NCBI GenBank assembly: GCA_016710335.1
Contig: JADJXQ010000017.1
Coordinates: 1 to 18,335, forward strand
DNA from: Rhodospirillales bacterium
Lineage (GTDB): Bacteria > Pseudomonadota > Alphaproteobacteria > Rhodospirillales > Defluviicoccaceae
DNA length: 18,335 bases
Direction of reading: 5' to 3'
Position 1 is the stretch's first letter. Each line of letters starts with the position of its first letter. Positions 6,025-11,066 of the stretch are shown here, in pieces. The notes beneath the pieces were generated by a model. The model did no database searches. It had not been told where the DNA came from and saw nothing but the letters and a program-made list of their open reading frames with translations. The position numbers and the translations under genes were made by a program.

Positions 6025-6512
6025 CACGCAACCCGCAACGTGACGCCATCCGGGCCGCGGCCGAGTTCTGCGCCCGGGACATTCTCGCCAGCCTCAAGGG
6101 CGCGCTTGATGGCCGTCTTGTCAGGCACGCGCTCGACGCGGCAAAGCTGCGTCGGCACTTCGGCCTCGTCCACAATGCGCACAGAAACTGTGCCCGTGCG
6201 GCGCGACAGCGTGGCCCGGGGGCGCTCCAGCTTGCGAACGCCCATGGCGTCGATCAGCGCCAGCATCTGAGCGCGAATGGCGGCGCTGCGCGCGTCCATG
6301 CGGCCCGCACGCGCCGATAGATCGCGCGCCTGCGCCCGCGCGGCCTCTGCCAGAGCATCGGCTTCCAGCGCCCGCACAATGAGCTCGTCTGCAATGTCCA
6401 GAGCGTCAGTCTCGCCGTCCAGCGTGTCGAGGAAGGCGGCTTCGTCGTCGTCTCCAAGGTAGCTGCGGATTTCCGCAGCCAACCCGGCGAGGAAGGCAGG
6501 ATCAAGCCTCAT
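6024..6512 (-). CDS. Siphovirus Gp157-like protein
   Basis: This 162-residue protein matches the Sipho_Gp157 type: an N-terminal FLDTLDGETDALDIADELI segment, a long central helix likely to form a coiled coil (residues ~50-95), then a beta-rich part with KLERPRATLSRRTGTVSVRI, DEAEVPTQLC, and a KTAIKRALEAGENVPGAEL tail. In streptococcal phages Gp157 has been linked to phage resistance when expressed in the host; in many phages it lies in ERF/SSB recombination modules, as it does here. The ATG at 6512 overlaps the ERF stop as ATGA. Exact biochemical role is unknown. Confidence 0.85.
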   Translation of the reverse strand: MRLDPAFLAGLAAEIRSYLGDDDEAAFLDTLDGETDALDIADELIVRALEADALAEAARAQARDLSARAGRMDARSAAIRAQMLALIDAMGVRKLERPRATLSRRTGTVSVRIVDEAEVPTQLCRVERVPDKTAIKRALEAGENVPGAELGRGPDGVTLRVA

Positions 6513-7141
6513 GGCGAACACTCCTTGTACGGGATCTCATCATCGGGCAGCACCGTGCCGACCGGCGGTCTGGCAAGAGCGGCCTTGCGGGCGTCCTTGG
6601 CTTCGGCCACCCCCGGCGCCTTGCGGGCCTCGGGGGTGAGCCCTGTCCAGACAGCTGCCAGCGCGTCCAGCGTCGGGGCGGCGTCCAGCGCAGCAATGGC
6701 GGGGTGCGGGCCGGGCGTCTGGCGCGGGGGCGGCGCGGCGGCTGCGGCGGTGTTGCCGTCGTCATCCTCCGGGGCGATCCCGGCCATGCACATCAGCCCG
6801 TAGCGGCGCGCGTAGGTGATCGCGCCGCCAAGCCCCTGCATGTCGTTTTTCTGCACGATCAGCGGAATCGCGCACTCGGCCCGGTCGCCGCTTTCATGCG
6901 CGAGAATCGTGGTGACGAACCGCTGCCCCTCGCGCTCGGTAACAGGCTGCATGACCGCGATGCCGTTGGCGTTCAGCGCGCCCATGCAGGCGTCCATGAC
7001 CTCGGCCAGATCGGCATACCTCGTCTTGAAGTGCGGGTTCGTCGCCGACTTGAGCGCCCTGCCCATCTGCATCTGCGCAGCAGCAAGGGCGGCGATCAGG
7101 TTGGCGTGCCCGGCTGCGGGGTCGGTGAGAGCGGGGTGCAT
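6509..7141 (-). CDS. erf: ERF family single-strand annealing protein
   Basis: This 210-residue protein has the ERF signature: MGRALKSATNPHFKTRYADL near residues 25-45 and MQGLGGAITYARRYGLMCMA followed by GIAPEDDDGN. ERF proteins, known from P22, form rings and anneal complementary single strands, serving RecA-independent recombination and genome circularisation. After the ERF core comes an Ala/Pro-rich linker and a C-terminal ~60 residues less conserved, ending DDEIPYKECSP, a tail that resembles SSB tips and may contact partners (inference). Start ATG at 7141 shares one base with the upstream stop (TGATG); a GTG at 7144 is the alternative. Confidence 0.9.
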   Translation of the reverse strand: MHPALTDPAAGHANLIAALAAAQMQMGRALKSATNPHFKTRYADLAEVMDACMGALNANGIAVMQPVTEREGQRFVTTILAHESGDRAECAIPLIVQKNDMQGLGGAITYARRYGLMCMAGIAPEDDDGNTAAAAAPPPRQTPGPHPAIAALDAAPTLDALAAVWTGLTPEARKAPGVAEAKDARKAALARPPVGTVLPDDEIPYKECSP

Positions 7142-7401
7142 CACGCCGCCCCGATCAGCGCGGCGCCGGCGCCGGCGTCGATGGCGGTCACGGCGGCGAC
7201 GAAATCGCGCACCTGCCGTTCGGCGGCGCGGGCGATTTCGTGGGCGCAGAGGTCCAGCATCCTGCGCGTGGCCTCATCCGAGAGCACGCATTCCACGGTC
7301 GAGTTTCCGGACGCCAGCGTCACCACAGCCCGCAGCGGGTTGTCCCGGCCGATGGGCATGTACCTGTTGGCGGGGCCGATGGTCAGGGCGGTCAGCTTCA
7401 T
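7141..7401 (-). CDS. First gene of the leftward operon, hypothetical
   Basis: This 86-residue protein is not recognised. It starts MKLTALTIGPANRYMPIG, has a beta-rich first half (RAVVTLASGNSTVECVL) and a helical second half (EATRRMLDLCAHEIARAAER). I chose the ATG at 7401 because AGGAGG lies seven bases upstream; an ATG two codons earlier would leave only one base of spacing. It is directly downstream of the main leftward promoter and immediately before ERF, so it may take part in recombination or its control. Function unassigned. Confidence 0.7.
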   Translation of the reverse strand: MKLTALTIGPANRYMPIGRDNPLRAVVTLASGNSTVECVLSDEATRRMLDLCAHEIARAAERQVRDFVAAVTAIDAGAGAALIGAA

Positions 7402-7437
7402 CGTCATCCCTCCTGCGCCGGGGTGGCGCTTGAGGGG

Positions 7438-7466
7438 ACTATGGATTGGATTTTTCCAACGGTCAA
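7438..7466 (-). promoter_or_regulatory. Main leftward early promoter (PL-like)
   Basis: On the minus strand TTGACC (7461-7466) and CATAGT (7438-7443) are 17 bases apart, a good sigma70-like arrangement. Transcription would begin about 30 bases upstream of the first left-operon gene at 7401. The -35 box lies between the arms of an inverted repeat (7453-7482) that also occurs in related form next to the Cro-like gene, so repressor binding here would block the promoter. Confidence 0.6.
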
Positions 7467-7482
7467 GCGGTACTTTTGGAAA
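7453..7482. promoter_or_regulatory. Candidate left operator, TTTCCAA/TTGGAAA inverted repeat
   Basis: TTTCCAA at 7453-7459 and TTGGAAA at 7476-7482 form a perfect seven-base inverted repeat with a 16-base spacer. A shorter one, TTGGA-TTTT-TCCAA, overlaps the left arm at 7446-7459. The same half-site TTTCCA/TGGAAA appears as an inverted pair at 8013-8037. Placement across the leftward promoter supports an operator for the CI-like or Cro-like protein. Binding is inferred. Confidence 0.5.
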
Positions 7483-7541
7483 CGTCCTATTTTGATCCCG
7501 GCCGGGACCGTGGCAAGGTGGGCTTGCCTTGGAGGTATAAC

Positions 7542-7769
7542 GTGAACAGATCAGAGGAAGATGTTTGCCAGCTTGTCGCCGCGCTGGACGCGCTGACCAG
7601 GGTTCAGAAGCTGACGCTGCTGGCCCTTGTCAGGCAGGCCCTAGCTGCTGGACGTACGCCCGGATCATGGCCAGAAGCCGCGTCCGATCAGCCGGCGGCA
7701 GGCTCGCAAATGCCTGCACCAGCTCTTGGTCTAGCTCTTGATCCGTCGGCTCATACAGTAGCGCACTGA
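7542..7769 (+). CDS. Small protein convergent with the repressor gene
   Basis: This 75-residue frame starts at GTG with GGAGG six bases upstream, one of the best ribosome-binding sites in the window. The first ~32 residues (MNRSEEDVCQLVAALDALTR, VQKLTLLALVRQAL) look like a genuine helical protein. The remainder is Pro/Ala-rich and lies antisense to the last 140 bases of the repressor gene, so the original stop may have been lost or the tail may be functional. It is transcribed towards the repressor gene, an arrangement that could interfere with repressor expression. Function unknown. Confidence 0.5.
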   Translation: MNRSEEDVCQLVAALDALTRVQKLTLLALVRQALAAGRTPGSWPEAASDQPAAGSQMPAPALGLALDPSAHTVAH

Positions 7770-7968
7770 CGGGCACGCCAAGGCCCTTGACCGCGATCTT
7801 GTGCAGCGTGTCGAGGCGCGGGTTGCGACTTTTCCCGGACAGGATGTCATAGACAAGCGTCGGGTTCGTGCCCAGATGGCGCGCAACCTCAGCGGCATTC
7901 GTGCCCTTCCGGGTCATGATCGCCTCGATATTGCGCGCAACGAGCATTGTGAGGGCGTCCCGTTCCAT
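7630..7968 (-). CDS. CI-like phage repressor, short form
   Basis: This 112-residue protein has an N-terminal XRE helix-turn-helix (GTNAAEVARHLGTNPTLVYD then ILSGKSRNPRLDTLHKIA, residues ~22-60) and a helical C-terminal part (LDQELVQAFASLPPADRTRL). It lacks an S24/LexA-type peptidase domain, so it cannot be the self-cleaving CI of lambda type. It lies between two control regions with matching inverted repeats, which supports the repressor role. There is no clear ribosome-binding site; its ATG is 11 bases after a TAGGAT box, so the mRNA may be nearly leaderless, as known for lambda cI. A second in-frame ATG lies at 7947. Confidence 0.75.
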   Translation of the reverse strand: MERDALTMLVARNIEAIMTRKGTNAAEVARHLGTNPTLVYDILSGKSRNPRLDTLHKIAVKGLGVPVSALLYEPTDQELDQELVQAFASLPPADRTRLLAMIRAYVQQLGPA

Positions 7969-7979
7969 GGCTTGGGGTT

Positions 7980-7985
7980 ATCCTA
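7980..7985 (-). promoter_or_regulatory. Candidate -10 box for the repressor (PRM-like)
   Basis: TAGGAT on the minus strand lies 11 bases before the repressor ATG at 7968. No convincing -35 box is visible, which fits an activated or weak maintenance promoter. The mirror-image arrangement at 8038-8043 has the same 11-base distance to the Cro-like ATG. Confidence 0.4.
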
Positions 7986-8012
7986 GCCAGACATGGGGGC
8001 GCGACTAGGAAG

Positions 8013-8037
8013 TTTCCAGTTGCGCGCCGCTTGGAAA
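8013..8037. promoter_or_regulatory. Candidate right operator, TTTCCA/TGGAAA inverted repeat
   Basis: TTTCCA at 8013-8018 and TGGAAA at 8032-8037 form a six-base inverted repeat sharing its half-site with the left operator at 7453-7482. A further pair TCCTAG (7981-7986) and CTAGGA (8005-8010) lies on its left. The repeat sits upstream of the rightward -10 box and between divergent repressor and Cro-like genes, the expected place for an operator. Confidence 0.5.
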
Positions 8038-8043
8038 TATCCT
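8038..8043 (+). promoter_or_regulatory. Candidate -10 box for rightward promoter (PR-like)
   Basis: TATCCT lies 11 bases before the ATG at 8055. No clear -35 is found at 16-18 bases. If used, transcription would start only a few bases before the ATG, giving an almost leaderless mRNA, in agreement with the lack of a strong ribosome-binding site (only CGGGG is present). Confidence 0.4.
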
Positions 8044-8054
8044 AACTTCGGGGC

Positions 8055-8270
8055 ATGACGAAGATCGTTCACCCCGACCTGCTCTCCGACATCGCCGCAT
8101 ATTGCGCGCGACAGAACATGACGCGATCGGCCTTCGGGCTGGCGGCCGTGCGCGACCCCCGCCTTGTGTTCGACATCGAGGAAGGCCGCGAACTGCGCAG
8201 CCGCACGGTCGAGCGGGTGCGACACTTCATCAACACCGGCGATCCGCTAGCCGACGGTGACGCCGCATGA
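8055..8270 (+). CDS. Cro-like DNA-binding protein
   Basis: This 71-residue protein is the first gene rightward of the repressor. It contains a helical core with ARQNMTRSAFGLAAVRDPRL and IEEGRELRSRTVERVRHFI, which is the layout of small prophage HTH proteins of Cro position (helix, turn, recognition helix, then a GR-rich wing). Position and size fit Cro; the DNA-binding fold is inferred by pattern. It would compete with the repressor at the shared operators and set the lytic programme. Its stop overlaps the next gene's ATG (ATGA). Confidence 0.65.
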   Translation: MTKIVHPDLLSDIAAYCARQNMTRSAFGLAAVRDPRLVFDIEEGRELRSRTVERVRHFINTGDPLADGDAA

Positions 8271-8422
8271 CCTCGTCCACCCATTCCGGCGGCGGGTGCC
8301 TCCCACCCGTGGAACGCCATGCGGGGCGGCGTGCCGCCGGAAGCCCCGCGCATGGCGGCCCTTCCTCAACTGCCCCCGGCGTGCCCCCAGCGCGTCGGGG
8401 GGCTTTTGAGGTGACGGCATGA
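8267..8422 (+). CDS. Small basic protein of 51 residues
   Basis: This short frame begins MTSSTHSGGGCLPPVERHAG and ends GAFEVTA. It is rich in Gly, Pro, Arg and Ala with low sequence complexity and no recognisable domain. Support comes from its exact ATGA overlaps on both sides, with the Cro-like gene and the zinc-ribbon repeat gene, and the unbroken frame between. It could also be a translation spacer rather than a functional protein. Confidence 0.5.
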   Translation: MTSSTHSGGGCLPPVERHAGRRAAGSPAHGGPSSTAPGVPPARRGAFEVTA

Positions 8423-9297
8423 CCGAGCGGGGCCATTTTCCGCTGATCTGCGGGCTTGACCTGCCGGCCTTGCGGGCGCTGGCCGACAGGATCGCAGTCG
8501 AGATCGGCCGCCGCGAGCGGAAGACATGCCCGGACTGCGGCGCGCCTATCGCCGCCAAGAGCGCGCGATGCCGCCGGTGCCACATGAGGGCCAAAAGCGC
8601 TGACCCGGCGTTCCGGGAGCGGCAGGCCGAGGCAGTGCGGGCGCATCTGGCCGAGCGGTGGCAAGACCCGGCGTTCCGGGAGCGGCAGGCCGAGGCAGTG
8701 CGGGCGCATCTGGCCGAGCGGTGGCAAGACCCGGCGTTCCGGAAGCGGCAGGCCGAGGCAGTGCGGGCGGTGTGGCAAGACCCGGCGTTCCGGAAGCGGC
8801 AGGCCGAGGCAGTGCGGGCGGTGTGGCAAGACCCGGCGTTCCGGAAGCGGCAGGCCGAGGCAGTGCGGGCGGTGTGGCAAGACCCGGCGTTCCGGAAGCG
8901 GCAGGCCGAGGCAGTGCGGGCGGTGTGGCAAGACCCGGCGTTCCGGAAGCGGCAGGCCGAGGCAGTGCGGGCGCATTACATACGGCGCGAACAAGCGCTC
9001 ATGATTGATCTGGACGACGATGCGGTACTGGTATTTGCCGCCGCGCGGGACGACGGCGTGCCATGCGCGGAAGCGCGGGAAGTGGCGCTGATGGACATGG
9101 CCGAACGCGGGAAGCGGCGCGAGGCAGTGCGGGCGCATTACATACGGCGCGAACAAGCGCTCATGATTGATCTGGACGACGATGCGGTACTGGTATTTGC
9201 CGCCGCGCGGGACGACGGCGTGCCATGCGCGGAAGCGCGGGAAGTGGCGCTGATGGACATGGCCGAACGCGGGAAGCGGCGCGAGGCCGCAGAATGA
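8419..9297 (+). CDS. Zinc-ribbon protein with expanded tandem repeats
   Basis: This 292-residue protein has three parts. Residues 37-54 hold CPDC and CRRC, a probable zinc ribbon. Residues 62-195 carry seven copies of a repeat beginning DPAFR(E/K)RQAEAVRA: two 21-residue units (with HLAERWQ), four 17-residue units (with VWQ), and a seventh that leads into the next block. Residues 182-235 and 236-289 are two identical copies of a 54-residue block (HYIRREQALMIDLDDDAVLV and following). Such DPxFxxxxxxAxR repeats resemble NUMOD-like DNA-binding repeats in phage proteins, but that is an inference. It is the third gene after the repressor and could be a DNA-binding regulator. Start at 8419 overlaps the previous stop (ATGA). 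Confidence 0.8.
   Translation: MTERGHFPLICGLDLPALRALADRIAVEIGRRERKTCPDCGAPIAAKSARCRRCHMRAKSADPAFRERQAEAVRAHLAERWQDPAFRERQAEAVRAHLAERWQDPAFRKRQAEAVRAVWQDPAFRKRQAEAVRAVWQDPAFRKRQAEAVRAVWQDPAFRKRQAEAVRAVWQDPAFRKRQAEAVRAHYIRREQALMIDLDDDAVLVFAAARDDGVPCAEAREVALMDMAERGKRREAVRAHYIRREQALMIDLDDDAVLVFAAARDDGVPCAEAREVALMDMAERGKRREAAE
8602..8982 (+). repeat. Tandem 63/51-bp coding repeats, seven copies
   Basis: Repeat starts are at 8602, 8665, 8728, 8779, 8830, 8881 and 8932. The first two units are 63 bases and the next four are 51 bases, the short form lacking 12 bases. All lengths keep the reading frame. Units 3-6 appear identical at the DNA level (visual comparison), which indicates recent expansion by slippage or recombination. 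Confidence 0.95.
8959..9282 (+). repeat. Perfect 162-bp tandem duplication
   Basis: Bases 8959-9120 and 9121-9282 appear identical when read side by side, with a period of 162 (54 codons). Junctions lie at GAGGCAGTGCGGGCG, the same sequence that ends each of the shorter upstream repeats. The short repeat probably served as the crossover or slippage point. Confidence 0.95.
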
Positions 9298-9458
9298 CCG
9301 ACCCGGCGGCCGCCCTTGCCTTCGTCGCCAGCGCCGATGCGGCGATCCTGCCCGCCTACCGCGATGCTGTCCGCACCTACCCGGGCGGCGCGTGGAAAGA
9401 CGAGGTGCTGGCCGCCATCGCGCGCCGCACGGCCGAAATTGCGAAGGCCCGCGCATGA
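9294..9458 (+). CDS. Small hypothetical protein (54 aa)
   Basis: This 54-residue protein begins MTDPAAALAFVASADAAILP and continues as an alpha-helical, Ala-rich chain ending AIARRTAEIAKARA. It joins its neighbours by ATGA overlaps on both sides, which fixes the start at 9294 and excludes a longer upstream frame. No family is recognised. Confidence 0.65.
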   Translation: MTDPAAALAFVASADAAILPAYRDAVRTYPGGAWKDEVLAAIARRTAEIAKARA

Positions 9459-9787
9459 ACAAGTTTGGCGCGGTCCCTGTCACGGTCGACGGCATCCGCT
9501 TCGCCAGCACGCGCGAGGCTCGCCGGTGGGCAGAATTGCGGCTGCTGGAACGGGCCGGCGACATTCGCGCGCTGCGGCGGCAGGTGGCGATCCGCCTCAT
9601 CGGGCGTGACGGGCCGATCCTGACCGACACCGGGCGGCCCCGGACCTACGTCGCCGATTTCGTCTACGAGGATTGTCGCCTTGGGTGGGCCGAAGTGGTC
9701 GAGGACGCCAAGGGGCACCCGACCCCGGAATACCGGCTCAAGCGGGCCATCCTGGCCGCGCAGGGTGTTGCTGTGAGGGAAACATGA
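9455..9787 (+). CDS. DUF1064 family, PD-(D/E)XK nuclease-like protein
   Basis: This 110-residue protein fits DUF1064: MNKFGAVPVTVDGIRFASTR, then EARRWAELRLLERAGDIRAL, followed by YVADFVYED and VVEDAKG near residues 65-87. Asp68, Glu83 or Asp84 and Lys86 give the D...(D/E)xK active-site pattern of the PD-(D/E)XK nuclease fold. Phage members are thought to be Holliday-junction-resolvase-like or other structure-specific nucleases, but this is not established. The ATG at 9455 overlaps the upstream stop. It lies just before the ParB-like and helicase genes, fitting a DNA-processing role. Confidence 0.85.
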   Translation: MNKFGAVPVTVDGIRFASTREARRWAELRLLERAGDIRALRRQVAIRLIGRDGPILTDTGRPRTYVADFVYEDCRLGWAEVVEDAKGHPTPEYRLKRAILAAQGVAVRET

Positions 9788-10821
9788 AGCCACTTCGGAG
9801 CCACCGCCGCGAAAAGGCCCTGCCCTGCCTCTGGCACGACTATGCCAACCTGTTCCCTATGCTCGACGCCGCTGCGCAGGACGGTCTCAGGGCTGACATT
9901 GCCGCATTCGGCGTCCGTGAACCCGTCGTCCTTTTCCAGGGCCGCATTCTCGACGGCCGCAACCGCTACATGGCGGCGCGCGACCTCGGCCTTGACTTTC
10001 CGGTGGCCGACTTCGAGGGCACGCCGGCCGAAGCGCTGGCCTATGTGCTCTCGCAGAACCTGCACCGGCGGCACCTGACCGAGAGCCAGCGCGCGACGGT
10101 GGCGGCGAAGATCGCCAACATGGCGCACGGCGGCGCGGATCGTTTCTCCCAAGGGGCAAATTTGCACCTTGGAGAGCCGCCGGCAGTCACGGTGACGCAA
10201 GCCGCTGAAATGCTTTCAGTTTCAGAGCGGAGCGTCAAGGCGGCTCGCAAGGTGCAACAGGACGGCACGCCGGAGCTTGCGCAGGCTGTGGAGACGGGCA
10301 AGGTGGCCGTTTCAGCCGCCGCCGCAGTCGCCGGCTTGCCCCGCGAGGAACAGGCCGCAGTGGTCGCCGCCGGGCCGCCGGCGGTTCGCGAGAAGGCCAA
10401 GGCAATGCGCGCGGCCAAGGCATCCCTGCCGCCCCCCGCCGATGACGAGCCCCCGGCCGAGCCCATCGACCAGGTCGAGGCCAAGCTGCGGCGCGAGCTT
10501 GCCAAGCTGACGCCCGAAGCGCTGGTGGACGACATCCTCGGCCTGCGCGCCGACCTGGCCGAGGAGAGGTTGAAGCGGTGGGAAGCCGAGCGGCGCGCCG
10601 AAGAACTCAAGGCCGACCTCGCCGCCATTGGTGAGGGCGACGACATGGGCGCCAAGGTCACGAGGCTGCTGGACGAGGTGCGCCGCCAGAAGGGCAGGCT
10701 GGCAGAGGTTCAGGCCCAGCTTGCCCGCGAGACGCGCCGCGCCAACGCGATTGAGCGCGAGCGCGACAAGCTGCTGGCCGAGCGCGACGCGCAGATCATC
10801 CCCATGGACGGCGCCGCATGA
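9784..10821 (+). CDS. ParB-like nuclease-domain protein
   Basis: This 345-residue protein has an N-terminal ParB/Srx-like domain with AFGVREPVVLFQGRILDGRN (residues 41-60) and QNLHRRHLTESQRA (91-104), then an HTH-like segment (VTVTQAAEMLSVSERSVKAA, ~135-155), a Pro-rich hinge and a long C-terminal coiled coil (residues ~245-335). No ParA is present in the window, so plasmid-style partition is uncertain; many phages carry such ParB-like proteins in replication regions. A role in DNA binding at the origin or in gene control is possible. Start at 9784 overlaps the DUF1064 stop as ATGA; a longer frame is rejected. Confidence 0.8.
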   Translation: MKPLRSHRREKALPCLWHDYANLFPMLDAAAQDGLRADIAAFGVREPVVLFQGRILDGRNRYMAARDLGLDFPVADFEGTPAEALAYVLSQNLHRRHLTESQRATVAAKIANMAHGGADRFSQGANLHLGEPPAVTVTQAAEMLSVSERSVKAARKVQQDGTPELAQAVETGKVAVSAAAAVAGLPREEQAAVVAAGPPAVREKAKAMRAAKASLPPPADDEPPAEPIDQVEAKLRRELAKLTPEALVDDILGLRADLAEERLKRWEAERRAEELKADLAAIGEGDDMGAKVTRLLDEVRRQKGRLAEVQAQLARETRRANAIERERDKLLAERDAQIIPMDGAA

Positions 10822-11066
10822 TCCTCGACCGCATCCGCGCAAACGGCGGCGAGGTCATCCGCGACCGGTGGCGCTTCGCCCTGCGCCGCGGGCGGCTCAC
10901 CGATGCCCACGTCGCATGGCTGCGAGCCAACTGGCGCCGCGTCGTGGCCGAAGTCTGGCCCGAGCACGACGCATTCGAGGAACGGGCAGCCATTCGGGAA
11001 TACGCCGGCGGGCAGCCGCGGGCCGAGGCCGAGCGCGACGCCTATGCGGAGGGCGGTGAGTGCTGA
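10818..11066 (+). CDS. Hypothetical protein between ParB-like and helicase genes
   Basis: This 82-residue protein is highly charged and helical (MILDRIRANGGEVIRDRWRF then ALRRGRLTDAHVAWLRANWR). No motif is known to me. The start overlaps the ParB-like stop as ATGA, and its own end overlaps the helicase GTG by seven bases. Its position suggests an accessory role in replication, but this is inference. Confidence 0.65.
   Translation: MILDRIRANGGEVIRDRWRFALRRGRLTDAHVAWLRANWRRVVAEVWPEHDAFEERAAIREYAGGQPRAEAERDAYAEGGEC

Noticed and set aside
8602..8982. CRISPR array
   Set aside because: The repeats are contiguous, without unique spacers, and encode an in-frame protein repeat.
8230..9630. Long 466-codon open frame on the minus strand over the repeat gene
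   Set aside because: It is a mirror of the repeated GC-rich plus-strand gene, has low-complexity repeated peptides, and the plus strand has coherent overlaps and a zinc ribbon.
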